Shown in pieces: positions 11,601 to 23,443 of a stretch of DNA of 45,734 nt. The stretch is from Conoideocrella luteorostrata (taxonomy: Eukaryota > Ascomycota > Sordariomycetes > Hypocreales > Clavicipitaceae), in contig JASWJB010000336.1 in the NCBI GenBank assembly GCA_032433595.1, positions 1 through 45,734 on the forward strand. Reading direction: 5' to 3'. The notes beneath the pieces were generated by a model, which was not told where the DNA came from, searched no databases, and was given only the letters and a program-made list of their open reading frames with translations. A program made the position numbers and the translations under genes. Numbering within the stretch: position 1 is the stretch's first letter; every line of letters starts with the position of its first letter.

Positions 11601-14138
11601 GGATGCCATATTGAGCATCACAAATGATGGTCAACTGATTCATACGATTGGAAGGCTATATCAACGCCAGTGACGCAATACTCATAGAACGATCCTTCAA
11701 ATCTAAGTGCTTTGACTGTAATCGGACCTCGGCGATGACAGGTTGACGGCTCGGAGTATTTCTCCTAGACCACTAACTAGCCCAAGGGATTTACTTGGTG
11801 AAGACTGTGCACAGACGAAGCTGCCCTGAACACCACCCATCTCTTTGCACGGCCCGCAGAAATGACAAAGACTTCGGGGACAAAGAAAACAAAGGAGATA
11901 TCACCCACACCAGCACCCCGATATGTGACAGTAATATCGATCCTGCGCCGGTCACTCTCAGCTGTTGTAAACGAGCCAATGGTCATGGGGCACGAGCTAC
12001 TGCGTACTCCGTGCTCCGTATATCACCATGTCGTACGGAGTATTACTAGTACGATGGGCTTCAGGGCTTCTAGGGCAGTTCCACGTTGTGCGACCAACAA
12101 CTTGAGACCAAAGCTGGGGTCCCCCCACTCGACGCAGAACCGTGCCATGCCGACGTCTGGCCATCCAATCTGGCCCGTCCAATCTGAACCACCAATCTAT
12201 CTTGTTCTAATCCACCCACTCCGCTAACAGAAAGCCAATTGTAAGCGTGGAAGATGTGCCGAGGGACATCCTGGGTGTGGTTCGTGCAGCTCGCTGCAAC
12301 CTGACATGCATTTTTTTTTCTGGGGCTGGCAGCGTCTCATGCAGAGAGTGATGCTCCAAGTGTTGGTTGGATGGCATGCGGGGGACAGTTTAACTGAGCC
12401 ATTTCGTCCACATTGTCCAATTGACCCTTTCAATTCGAACGCCCACCACAGATACAATTAAAGCTTGTTATTAATAAAATCTATTACCTAAATAGCTATC
12501 TAAGCTATATAATAGTTGTGCTTTTTTATTTTTATTTTTTTTTATATCTTGTTTTTGGTCGCTGAGGCATCATCTCGCGGAGTTAATGCCACCTCGATGG
12601 CTCAGTTAAACTGTCCCCCGCTTCGATGGGATGCTCCTCGGTAAGATGCCCTACAAGTTGCGCCGCAGTCCGTACGCAATACAACCTTGATTGAAGACAC
12701 GCAGAACCACCGGGTATTTCACTCGACTCTCCCTGCATCCACGTAATAGCGCTAAGCGCTGAGCGTAAATTAATTCCCACGCCTTTTTTGTTGGGTAGTC
12801 GGTCGCCTTTCGGCCGACTTTTGGTCTCCTTTTCATTGTCGTTTTGCCGTCTCGTGATCATCCTGCCCCCAATTACTCCGGCACACCGTACCTGCCTACC
12901 CCGTAATCGGAACGATGCGGCACATGAGCCCTCCATATTAAACGTGCAAGCACTGGCTGGCGGCTGAGACAGTCAATAAGCCCCCACTGTAGTAAGTTCA
13001 GGTGACCTCTTGAGGGCGGCCAGCACTTGTCAAGTCAGCTCTGGCGCAGTGGCAGCTCCTTGCGGAGTCTCACAGACTAACAACAGGGGGGCAAATGTGC
13101 CACCAAAACCCCACATCATGTCCTCCGTGACGCTCCTTGCCCCCCTCCCCGGCTGGCCAATTCCTAGCCAACTCCTGGCCACACCGTCTCCACGACTTGA
13201 AATGTCTAATTTGTGCTTCTTTCTGCAGCATCTTTGACGTACCTCCAGACTGACAATTTAGTGGTCAGATTCCAACCGCAGTGATGCAAGCTAGTCCAGA
13301 TTAAAATGACACCCTCTTCGTGCCGGGGCCTAGTATGGACTCCCCCACGACCAAACGAGGGGCAGAGCGGCACCACTTGTGAAAGCCAATCCAGGTGATC
13401 AAAAACTTTGACGACCTGGCTCCCATTGACGTTTGCGCCTTGGCATGAAGTTAGTTAGGATGGTCCCGCAAACTCCCAGTGGACTGATCGTGTGCCACCA
13501 CCTAGTGTTGCTAGTTTATGACTGATGGACGCCATGCCATGTTGGGCCGCCAGCTTGGACGTAGTATCCTTGTGTACGGAGTAGTTAGTTATATTATTAT
13601 GTATGTTCGGGGGAAGGGTTCGGCCTAGGGAAATCCTGTCGGCGCTTGTGGTGCTGCATTCGAGGTCCTCGTAGCAATATGGTGCCATTACCCTGACATT
13701 AATACCTTCCGTCTCCCCCCGACGATGCCATTGCAGTTGAATTTGAACCAAAATCAAGTTTAACCTGGGTTGAAAACGAAATATTGAATGCATTGCGCCT
13801 TCTTTTCTGTCTCATCCATTCTTGAACCTTGCATCTGCATCCTCTCGGCTGAGCCTATTGGGCCGAGCTTGCATATGCATTCAGGTGACGTGACGACCTG
13901 CAGATTCACAGCTGGACAACCGGCATATAGCACGGCTTGGACAAACGCGTGCGGCATCAGATGTCAATTTGGCGTATTTGGCCCCCCTCGAGAGAAGAAG
14001 TCACGTCCTTGGTCTTAGTTCACTTCACTGGTGCTTGTTCTGGATCGGGTTTCCCATCCAATTCAATTTTTTAAACTGTTCAATTCCGCCGCCCACCTAC
14101 TCCGTACAAGAGCCGTTTTACACAGGCCTGCCGACAAG
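8651..14138. other. 5.5-kb gene-poor region
   Basis: No open frame here has recognisable protein character; the longest are short and low in complexity. The left end should hold the RasGEF promoter and leader, and the right end the promoter of the gene starting at 14139. It contains exact TACGGAGTA/TACTCCGTA palindromes at 9114, 12034, 13575 and 14098, near matches at 12005-12020, several GTTAGTTA runs, an AT-rich patch (12460-12545) and a MITE-like element listed separately. No tRNA or rRNA was found by eye. Confidence 0.5.
12378..12621. mobile_element. MITE-like element with 25-base perfect inverted ends
   Basis: Bases 12378-12402 and 12597-12621 are perfect reverse complements over 25 bases; the left arm starts GCGGGGGACAGTTTAAC. 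The 244-base interval has no coding sequence and an AT-rich centre (about 12460-12545). Each arm contains the smaller palindrome CAGTTTAACTG. Size, non-coding centre and inverted ends fit a miniature inverted-repeat element or a decayed DNA transposon. I could not see a convincing target-site duplication, so the outer boundary is uncertain, and a structured non-coding RNA remains possible. Confidence 0.6.
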
Positions 14139-15299
14139 ATGCTGGTCAATATGGGCTACCCAACCGATCACAACATGTCCATGAGGACAAAACAGAAACC
14201 AATTGCTGCCCGTCCTAAGCCAAAAGCGCAGCCTTACCAGTCTCAACCGGTGGATGCTGGAGAGCTGTCAAGGAGATTATCTGCTGTGCTTGCAGAGCAG
14301 AGGGCCCACTCAGAAAGACGGCGACGTGGCAGGGCTGAAGCTGAGAAATTAAAAGTGTCGACTTTGGCTCATCGGTCGAAACAAAGCGCTAACCCGGGAT
14401 CATCCACGTCGGTTGCCCGCCGCGGTTACGACGACGTATCAACAGAAAAGGCAGAGAGGTCGTCACCGCAGGGAGGTTCACCACCGCCCCGGAATAAGTC
14501 TAAACCATCGGATACCAAAAGGTCTAGTAGGTCCAGCCATAGGGGGAGCGAAGGCGACCTTGATCATAGTGCTACTTATCGGCATGTTCCCAAAGTGGCT
14601 GCCTCTCAATTCGCCCGGACAACCACTGTCGAATCATCGGCTGACAAGGGGCCGATACACAAACTGTCCAAGAAAGCTATGAAATTCCACCTCGAGGGAC
14701 CAAATGCCAGCCTGACAACGAGTGTAACGAATCCCGATGCCTCTCCTTGCGAGCAAACCAAGGCTCTGAAAAGAGCTCAGAGTATGCGTGAGCGACACTA
14801 TGAACGAAATCCGATTCATGAGCCAAGTCTGCCCACAACTTTTGAGTTGGATGTGAGCATTCATCTCCAAGGTCCGGAGAACATACTGCAGACCCGTGTC
14901 AAACAGGGCAAGGGAGAAGATGGCGCAGTCAGAGAAGCGAGGAGGATGAGCACTGGAAGCATCCTGGGACGGACCGAGGCTCCCACAGTTGATCCATTTG
15001 AGATGACTATTGCCTTTCTTTCACCAGAAAAGCCAGAGGTCATTGGTGATCCAAATGAGCACAGAGTTGACTGGACTCAGAGCGACGAGGTAACGGCGTC
15101 AAGATTTAACTCACACCTAGCAGAAACCCATCACGAGTTGCGCAAACCAGAATCCAAATGGACGTTGCGAGGGAGGCTTGGAAGCTTCGGGCGACATGGC
15201 AAGGACGATAAGCTACCATCCCCGCCAGATGAAGCAGTTCTACACGACTCGTCTCCGAAATCTCCTATAAGCGGCTTCCTTTCACGATTTAAGCGTTAG
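14139..15299 (+). CDS. Unrecognised basic, disordered protein
   Basis: Single-exon gene of 386 residues if the ATG at 14139 is used; the same frame is open from 14031 (36 more residues), and ATGs at 14151 and 14175 are also possible. The protein is rich in Ser, Lys, Arg and Pro and looks mostly disordered. Seen in it: a short charged helical segment near the N-terminus (ELSRRLSAVLAEQRAHSERR), long Ser/Arg-rich stretches, a more conserved-looking block (DPFEMTIAFLSPEKP, VDWTQSDE) at about residues 285-320, and a basic end (ISGFLSRFKR). No catalytic domain is visible. A long uninterrupted frame that ends in a structured-looking tail supports a real gene. It converges on the HIT-finger gene, with 219 bases between the two stop codons. 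Confidence 0.65.
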   Translation: MLVNMGYPTDHNMSMRTKQKPIAARPKPKAQPYQSQPVDAGELSRRLSAVLAEQRAHSERRRRGRAEAEKLKVSTLAHRSKQSANPGSSTSVARRGYDDVSTEKAERSSPQGGSPPPRNKSKPSDTKRSSRSSHRGSEGDLDHSATYRHVPKVAASQFARTTTVESSADKGPIHKLSKKAMKFHLEGPNASLTTSVTNPDASPCEQTKALKRAQSMRERHYERNPIHEPSLPTTFELDVSIHLQGPENILQTRVKQGKGEDGAVREARRMSTGSILGRTEAPTVDPFEMTIAFLSPEKPEVIGDPNEHRVDWTQSDEVTASRFNSHLAETHHELRKPESKWTLRGRLGSFGRHGKDDKLPSPPDEAVLHDSSPKSPISGFLSRFKR

Positions 15300-15518
15300 C
15301 TCTGATAGTCATATCAAGAGAGTAATGAGAAGAACAACATACCCTGTAAATAATTAATGGCATGACACTTGACATCCTCCTCGTGACTTTTTTTTAAGAT
15401 TTTAGGGAAGTAGAGTTCGTAGGATAGTAATACTAAATTATGAATCATTTTCATGCTCTATTGTTCACCTGGTGGTGAAAATAGTGCCTGCCCTGCCTGC
15501 CCTGCCTCGAGGAAAGCC

Positions 15519-16332
15519 TTATCGTCTCTCTTGCGCTAACAACTGTTCGATCAGCTTGCTGTCTTCTTGAGCCGCTTGTTGTTGCAAAGCCGTGGTAACC
15601 TGGCCCTTGTCGTCTTGCGTATTGATCAGATGCAAAATAAGTTCCGAATACTCTCGAACAGCTTCACCTGCCTCACCCTTTGCTCTACGGGCTTTACGCA
15701 GAGCCTCTTTTCCATTCTTGATGCCAATATCGTGGTTCCAGTTATCTTTCTTCTCGAAGCCCTGCGTCAAAGAAGCGGGGATCCTCTTATCAGGCGCTTC
15801 TGTAGGTGGTTGTGTTGCGGCGTATATGTCGAGTAATTGCTGGCTTAGGCTAGGGTACTTGTGGAATAGGTGTTGTAGCTTCTCTGATGTATCAAGCGCA
15901 TGGAAGGGATTTGACGGGTTGTGTGGCGGAATATTGGTTCCAGTGCTCTGTGTTTCTTGGGCGTCGGGCTTGGGGACTGGGTTTGGTTCAGGGTCGGGAG
16001 GATGGTTTTCCTTGTGTACTTTATTGCAAGCCACCGAACAACTTTTTAGGGACCCGTTAGCGGGCTATTGACTGCTGTTGAGAGTCTAGAATTACATACT
16101 ATGGTAGATAGCAACGAGGACACTTGTATTTGGATTGACCTGCCTGGCAAACCCCACATATGGTGATGCTGTTTGAGGAAGGTGCTGATGTCGTGGAGGT
16201 GGTTGATTGAAGTTGTTTGGAGACAGGGTCGGAAGTTTGTTGCGGTACATGCATTTCGGTCTCGGTGGTTTCAGGTGCAGGGCCTTCAACCAAAGTGGTT
16301 TGCTCCTCCTCCATATTGAGAGCAGTCGTCAT
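15519..16332 (-). CDS. HIT-type zinc-finger protein, Hit1/ZNHIT3-like
   Basis: Exons 16332-16100 and 16041-15519 give 251 residues. The 58-base intron (GTATGT donor, GCTAAC branch site, AAAG acceptor) interrupts the zinc finger in phase 2, and the join rebuilds it exactly. The HIT finger has C59, C62, C71, C74, C79, C83, H87 and H91 (ICGVCQAG, KYKCPRCYLPYC, ACNKVHKENH). The rest is a Pro-rich linker, a helical segment (LQHLFHKYPSLSQQLLDIY) and a charged C-terminal helix (KEALRKARRAKGEAGEAV). In this family Hit1/ZNHIT3 proteins help assemble box C/D snoRNPs in the nucleus. Assignment to that subfamily rests on size and layout and is less certain than the finger itself. It is divergent from NFU1. 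Confidence 0.88.
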
Positions 16333-16823
16333 CGATAAAGATGTGTGTTATGAAAGCGCCGAGGAAAGTTAGTACAAGATGTTGTAAAGAACGACTATAT
16401 GCGGATAAGAAAAGCTGCGGCGTTATCGGAGCTCCTCCATTGACTGATCGGCTTGTGGTGAAGAGAAAGAAAAAAACTCGAGGTGGGTCTTCGGCCAGCA
16501 ACGGGTCGTTAATTGCCAGCAACAAGGATCTCTAAGGCGTGGATTGGGCGGCGGAAATAACTAAGTCCCAATTCAGTCCGTGTGTCTGGCCTGGTTCACA
16601 TTGCATCACAGCGCACCAATTACTAATGCCCCACACAGGTAACCGAATCCATCCATAATTATTAAGTCATTTCTTGAGCTTTCGACGATTGCTCGGTGAC
16701 ATTTTTACTTCCCACATGAGCGGCACTTGCGATTCCATCCGCATATACTTGTCCGCTTTGAATAACTTTGACTAGTCGTGGCATTAAACTGCTCGCCCTG
16801 AAGCAATTGTCGGATCATCCACA
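16333..16823. promoter_or_regulatory. Bidirectional promoter region, HIT-finger gene and NFU1
   Basis: Only 491 bases separate the two divergent start codons, so both promoters must lie here or overlap the leaders. A CCAAT pentamer occurs at about 16615-16619. No other known element is clear. Confidence 0.5.
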
Positions 16824-17817
16824 ATGGCTGCATACTCGTCCCCCGCGGCCGCCCCCAGAGTCCTATCCCGTATGCTGCTCTCAGCGAGTCGATCTTCGTC
16901 ACAATGGACTCGCCAGCTCAGCACCCATATCGGCAGGAATGCTTCGGTTTCGAGTTCAACTTTGCGCCTCGGCGCCTCTCAGCGACCGGCAATCTCTCGT
17001 CGCGCTGTCATCTTGCCGAACCTAGCCATCAGTGGCACCCGCAACATCTTTATCCAAACCGAGAACACACCTAACGCCGACGCTCTCAAATTCCTTCCCA
17101 ATCACCGCGTTGTCCCCGAAGACTTCAGCACTCCTTTTATCGAGTATCTGAACCCGCGATCGACGATTTCGCCGCCGTACCCGTCCCCTCTAGCCGCGCA
17201 GCTCATGAACATTGATGGAATCACGTCTGTCTTTTATGGCGCGGACTTCATCACCGTTACGAAAGCTGGCGATGCAAATTGGGCACACATCCGACCCGAG
17301 ATTTTCTCTCTAATTACAGAGGCAATCACCTCGGGCGAGAAGATTGTCAACGTCGCGGAGCGCAAAGAAGGCGATGACGCGGTAGAGGAGGATAGCCTGG
17401 CGTACAACGAGAATGACAGCGAGGTCGTTGGCATGATTAAGGAGCTATTGGAGACTAGAATAAGACCCGCTATTCAGGAGGACGGCGGTGACATCGAGTT
17501 CCGTGGGTTCGAGGATGGTTATGTGAAGTTGAAGCTTCGTGGAGCGTGTCGAACCTGTGACTCTAGCACAGTTACTCTCAAGAACGGTATTGAGGGCATG
17601 CTGATGCACTACGTAAGTCCTATGGTTCTCTCATAATTCTTCCCCCCCCTGGCTGTGCTTTGACTTGGTCTATATATAGACGGGGCTAACTCTATGCTCA
17701 TCAAAGATTGAGGAAGTCCAAGGGGTGCACCAAATCCTGGACCAAGAGGAAGAAATCGCTATACAAGAATTCGCCAAATTCGAGGAAAAACTGAAACAGC
17801 AAAAGGCGGCCCAATAG
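16824..17817 (+). CDS. NFU1: Mitochondrial iron-sulfur cluster scaffold NFU1
   Basis: Exons 16824-17612 and 17707-17817 give 299 residues. The 94-base intron has GTAAGT, a GCTAAC branch site and AAAG, joined in phase 0 (LMHY-IEEVQGVHQ). An Arg/Ser-rich presequence of about 70 residues precedes the Nfu N-terminal domain (RNIFIQTENTPNADALKFLP, about 73-165) and the NifU-like C-terminal domain (about 200-275), which has the cluster-binding CxxC at C242 and C245 (RGACRTCDSSTVTLKNG). The protein accepts a 4Fe-4S cluster from the ISC machinery and passes it to client enzymes such as lipoate synthase and respiratory complexes in the matrix. The last exon adds a charged helical tail ending QQKAAQ. 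The start is the first ATG of a good presequence. Confidence 0.96.
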
Positions 17818-18566
17818 ATGGGTGCCGAAAGCAAAGAGGAGGTTGTAACGACAGAAGATTATGGAACCCAGATATTTCTTCACATGTGTATTAGAGCGTA
17901 TGAACTCAATGGTCTCAACGTGGACAGAAACGACGTATAGATTGTATGATACCCACTAGGGATAGAGGCGTGATTATTGCATGCAATTACTGTTTTATTA
18001 TTTCGTCGATTATCGGACATGACCGAGATCCTGATACGTGTACTTGCCAACCACCCGTCAGGTTAAGTTCGTTAACCTTGAGACCTGACCGTTGGCTGTC
18101 TCATCTTAAGCTACAATAGCATTACTACTTCCAACGTTCGTAACCATACATGGGTACTGTTGAGCCAAGGTCAAAGAATACAACAATGTGGTACACCATC
18201 ACGAACCATTACCAATGCTCACTGAAAGGACATTTATTGGCTCAAAGCCTGCCGCTAGCTTGTTCTGAAGCCAGCTTTGTACGCCAAACCGCATGTGCAA
18301 TGGCTTCTGAGGAGGACGGCGGTGAAAATCTGGGGTAACGGCGAAGGAGTACCCCTTACGGAGTACTCCGTAGTCTTGTTGGCTGATCCCAGCTGCCGAG
18401 CCGCTTTGAGAAATGAGTGAATTCGCAGTACTCCGTACTGAGTAGCGACCTTTTGATAATGCGGTGATAAGTCCATTGCTACCTATTTTTCCTGAGGAAT
18501 ATACTTTAGAGATTTTATATTAAATATTAAGATCTCTTCTTATCTATTTAGGTTATCATGAGTTAA

Positions 18567-18630
18567 AGTCTTCGTCAATTAAAGCCTCTGTCAATCAAGA
18601 CCTTTGTCAGCAAAAACCTTCGTTATCGGG
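18567..18630. repeat. Degenerate 16-base tandem repeat, four copies
   Basis: Four consecutive 16-base units start at 18567, 18583, 18599 and 18615; the first two read AGTCTTCGTCAATTAA and AGCCTCTGTCAATCAA. Most differences between the copies are C-to-T or A-to-G changes. They sit in an AT-rich non-coding patch. Similar partial units (GACTTTGCTCA, GACCTTTCTCA) follow at 18650-18675. Confidence 0.65.
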
Positions 18631-19191
18631 TCTGTGCTCAGTAGCAATTAGGACTTTGCTCAAGACCTTTCTCATAACCCTCCTGAAAGACTTTGCATCT
18701 ATTCCGGGTTGGGCTTAGCCCCTACTGCATGATTTAAAAAACACACTACTCCATACTCTGTACTTGCGTGTTTAGTTGTTCCCCATTGAGGAATGAAGAA
18801 TTTGTTCTCCTGCTCCGTCTGGTGCTGAGACCATGGCGCGATAAATGTAACGCTGCGAAACGGTTCGCATGTACCAACCATAGCCTCAAGGCGCAAATAG
18901 ACTTCCTCGCACAGTGCAAGCAGTTAGCTGCCCGTAGCCGCGCATTTTCACGTTTAGGCTAAGCAGTTCTTATGAAACGGCCACCTTAAAACCTGTAAAA
19001 AATGCATACTCCTTTGCCTAACATGCTCGTACTCTGTTTTAGTTAGGTATGGATGGTTGATGCCCTGTGGACTGGATTTTCAGAGTGGCCGTTGGCATAT
19101 GTATTTCTTGGTCTGTTGCGACAGCACGGAATCCATGACCCAGGCTGTCGAGATGTAGTTCAGGAAATCGTCTGACCAGATGGGGCTCCTG

Positions 19192-19207
19192 TACGGAGTA
19201 CGGAGTA
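19192..19207. repeat. Overlapping TACGGAGTA palindrome pair
   Basis: Two copies of the 9-mer share the TA at their junction (TACGGAGTACGGAGTA). The same double form recurs at 21397-21412 and 37870-37885, and a head-to-head form at 18357-18372. All lie in non-coding DNA. Confidence 0.85.
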
Positions 19208-21396
19208 GTGCGTTGTGGTTACATGGTTTGATTGACGGCCGGAGACTCTGGATTTGCGCAAAAGTAAAACAAACTTGACATGGCTCCAAGGCTTTCAAAG
19301 GACAGTTCTTGACCGTATTAAACCCCATGTACGGAGTACTCCCTGCAACGAACCAATTCTGGCAGCCACGGCAGCCGCCCTTGCAAAGCATGGCAGAGAG
19401 TTCGATATGCCGAAGGCTTGAGCAACTTAGCTCGACTCAACGCGACCATCCCTTGATGAAAAAGTGGCACGAATAAAGGGACACACCATCTTCTCATGCT
19501 ATCCCCCCAAACCCCCTCAACACAGCAGGCCAGGTGACTCCAAGCCACAGACGGGCGGGGTTCTGTGGTTACTAGCTATGCAATAGTGATTGCGGGGTGA
19601 CGATCTCTTGGAGTTCCCATTGCTAATTGGAGCTTCGTGGCTTGTTGTCCCAGGACAGGACTGAATCTGTTTCTCCGTCCCACTTGTCGGGATTTTGTCC
19701 TCCTGTACATATGTCAAGCTGCTGCGGGCGGGAGATTGCAGGTCGAGGCTTTCCAATTTTAAATCGATTGGCTGCTCAAAGACAGCCAGCAAACAGCAAG
19801 GAACACGAGCCTTGCTTGAATTCGGTATTCGGGACGGATGCTCGATTCTGGCTTGGCAAACTGGTAATGCAGGCGATCAATCGTCAATGGTGCAGTGTAC
19901 TTTCCAGCCATTGCAGAGCCAACACGCCCCTCAGTTCGGCTTGTTCAACAAGGAGAAAAGAAGATCTGGTGGGGCTCGTCCCATCGTTTGCGACTATAAT
20001 TTGCATTGCTGTACGAAGTCCGGAGAATGCAACGCTGTTTAACGACCCAGGTAAATAAATATTGCAGTAGGAACACACCACTCACCTGCATGATAGACAG
20101 AATTCGGAAAAGACTTAAACAAAACTAGGTGTAGCTGAGGACAATGCAAGGCTTTCCCAGAGAGCTTGCCAACCAAGCAATGGTCTTGTCCTGGACCATT
20201 TCTGAAAACTTTGGCACCGCCCATTATAAACATTGACCCTTCGTTGTAGTGTGCAAATGACAGAATTATATGAAGTTTCCCTCAAAGTCCTGTACTGTCA
20301 ATAGCATTGCATGTGGCTGATGAGTGGCCAGTGCTGAATTCTAATTTTTGCAGGAGGTTCGGACTGTTGATGTTGTTGAGTGGAGCGTTATGAATGGCCA
20401 CTCACATCACCATGACGAAGATGACGGAGGTGACGGGGGAGTTTTAGAATAATTGGTCTCGTGCCCCGAAATTTCTCCATCCAGGAGGGGTATGTTCCGT
20501 AGAGAGTTAGTTACCGTAATACCAAAGACGGCGCAGTCCAATCAACGGTGGTCGCTCGTGATGTTGACCAAGGTACACATCTGTCATTCTTGCGCAATTG
20601 TGGGCAGATTTTGGTGAGGCGAAAGGCAGGTGACTAAGTAGTTAAGTACTCAAGTACTTAGATTGCTAGTGCAATTACTCACATTGCCGTGGCCGCGTTA
20701 GAAGTATACATAACGGCTGTTTGTCCATGTCATCAGCTGCAACTGAGCAACGCAGTGATTTTATACTGGTACCAAGGTACGGAAACAACGAGGTCAAGCT
20801 GTTGGTAGATCAATCTGGGGAAGACGCTCGCTTGTCATGGATTGGCACACATAAACCATGTGTCTTGCATCGTTGGGAGCAGCCGTGGCAGCTTAGCGCC
20901 TGGAACTGCTGCACCAAGAAACAACACATGAGTATTAGATTCCCTACAGCATATTGGCGTGCATTACAATATATACATTGAATACAGCAGAGGGCAGCCA
21001 GCAAAAGGATATCTCCAGCACTCTGTGCACTCAGATGTGCCGTATAACTTCAAAGCTATACATTCACAAGAAGCTCCCTACATCTAACCGTTTCCCCGTT
21101 GTGCATTTGGAGACACCGCGGCGTTCGTGGGTGAAGGATGGACTCAGGAGTAAGGGGTCTTTGGGGAGCCAACCAAACCAGGTCCGAGGCAACCCCAGAA
21201 ATCGCTTTGCCTATCCGCTAAACCTGTTTCAGCCGCAAATGGGCTGGTTGCTATGGCTGATGCCACTCGCTTGTGCACTTGAACGCCACCAGTTGAACTC
21301 CAAACCTTGGTGTAGTAAGGATGGGGAGGCATCTGGATAGGGCAAGCTGGGCTCGGGGTGCAGAATGACAAAATGGACGAGTATTGCCGAGTGCTG

Positions 21397-21412
21397 TACG
21401 GAGTACGGAGTA
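21397..21412. repeat. Overlapping TACGGAGTA palindrome pair
   Basis: Identical in form to the pair at 19192-19207; non-coding, in the region between NFU1 and PSP1. Confidence 0.85.
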
Positions 21413-23414
21413 GGAAGCAAAGGGCTGGGTCTACCGAGTGCAGCAGCTAAGTTCGTACTTGATAGTGGCTTGGTGGTCCCCGTCATCCATTTGCCAGCGC
21501 CCACCGTTCTAGTTACCTTTCCTCCTTCTTTCCATCGTCGCCCACACCACCCACATTGCCAAGTCTACAAAGGTCTCGTCCTGGGATTCGCCAACGGTTT
21601 GCGTTTGACGACGGCCCAGCTTCACAAGTGTACGCCGGGTCCCCAGCTCTCCCTGGTCATCATGGGCGGAGGTGCATGTGAGGCTTCCCACAACCCCGTC
21701 CAAGCAGTGTGCTGAAGCACGCACCAGCTCCTGCAGTGACCTCTGCACTTGCTTCGTACAAGTACCTACTCTGTGCATTCGTGCTGCGCATACAGAGGTT
21801 TAGGTACTTAGGTACATATTATAATCCGCCATCCTTTCCGCTGGTTCTATTTCTTTAGCTGGCGCAGCCGCTCAGCGTCGTTTGCGTCAAGTCAAGTGAA
21901 GCACAAAAACAGCCGCGGCCAGGCCCACCACTTTCGAATCACGCTCCATTGGCGGTATTAGTCGAGGTACCAGGTGCTGCACCCTCACCCTTGCTCTGCT
22001 CTCGTGAGCCGTCCTCCGTATTTGCCGATGTGCTACCTGGCGAGAAAGCAGAGCGAAAAAGTGTGAGAGACTCGGCTGTTTGTATTAGGAATGATAAAGA
22101 TAAACAGTTGTTGATTTTTAGTAGATCCTCCGCAATCAGGCACGTGGTGGTACATCGACAGTTCGATCCAGCAGGACTTGGCTTGCTCTACTTCATCCGT
22201 ACTTCATAACTGTAGGAGGAGCTCTACGTAGTGCTGCATCCACATTCGAATTCTCACGTCCACACCAACAGATGCCCTGTTTCTCCTCCGTCTCATTCTC
22301 ATCCATCCACGACATCCCCCAAGCCCAGCCTGTCAACCTGCCCACCATACGTCCGTCCCCACACGGCATCGTCGCGCCGCCCATTTGAGCTTCCCCCGCG
22401 TCTACGCTTTTACAAAAATAATACTAGTTGCTAGGTGCTAAACTAGGCTAATATCTGTCCCGCCCTTCCATGTCGCATTCTCCCAGTCTCCCAAGTCTGC
22501 CGGTCAAGCCAGTCTCCCAGTCTCCTTACTCGTCTTGGTTTCCGTGCCAGGCAAGGGTCTGCAGTCTCGAGTTTCTCTATTGTAGATCCCTCCCCCTCTC
22601 ATGACCTGCCCCAAAAAAAGCATATCAGAGACAGCTCCCCACCGCTCGCCAGCTTACTGTTGCAGCTGGGATTGATCAATTGCTCTATTTGATGCTGCTG
22701 TTACTGGCCCATTCCGATCCCGCCTTCGAACGACCCAACCACCAACCTCCACGGCACACCATAACGCATCTGGTCCCGAAGTCTTCTCATCCCCCCTCCA
22801 TAGCGGCCAGCCCAACCGGATCGCCAATTCGCCAGGCCCTCTCAAGTGCTGTTGTCCAGACCGAGAACTTGGAACGGACGTCACTGCCTCTCGCAACGCA
22901 TGCGGCGAGGAGCACCAGACTCTTCTCGACGTCCAAGCTCAAAACCAGACAACGACACCACCTCCAGACAGCTGTCGGCCGGCCGGCCAACCTCCACACC
23001 ATTTCCAGGACGCCTCGCCTTCTCCAGCCGGCGACGCACGGTGCAGCAAAGTACGCTTGCTCAGAGGCCGCTAGCAAGTACCTGTTAGGGGCCTTGCACA
23101 TTGCGGAGAAGCTCAGGTGTCCGGTGTTGTTCTGACTTGAAGCCCGCCTACTTTAAGCACCTACCTGCATTGCCTTGCTACAGTAGTCCGTACATGCAAG
23201 TATTGATCCTTGCCTTGGCACGACCCGTCTTGCAACCACTTTAACGTCGAAACGGGCCTCCTGGACGCAACGCAGTTGTGGGAAAGGGAATTTTCGCGCC
23301 AGAGTCTGGCTTCTTCATTGTCACCTCAGAAGTCTGGCTTGTTCTGCTTGCGCAACTCTAGTTTGCACCGACACAATTCAGTGCCTGGCGCTAAGGTCAC
23401 CTGCCACTTTCTCC

Positions 23415-23443
23415 TCCACCACCACCACCACCACCGCCACCAC
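23415..23443. repeat. CCA/CAC trinucleotide repeat
   Basis: About nine CCA/CAC trinucleotides with one CCG interruption, in the pyrimidine-rich presumed leader or promoter of PSP1. Confidence 0.8.

Noticed and set aside
22150..22185. B-box-like GTTCGATCC on the plus strand
   Set aside because: No A box at the right distance and no complementary acceptor stem.
22680..23135. Plus-strand open frame of 151 codons
   Set aside because: Composition follows the pyrimidine-rich presumed leader or promoter DNA of PSP1; another frame on the opposite strand is equally open.
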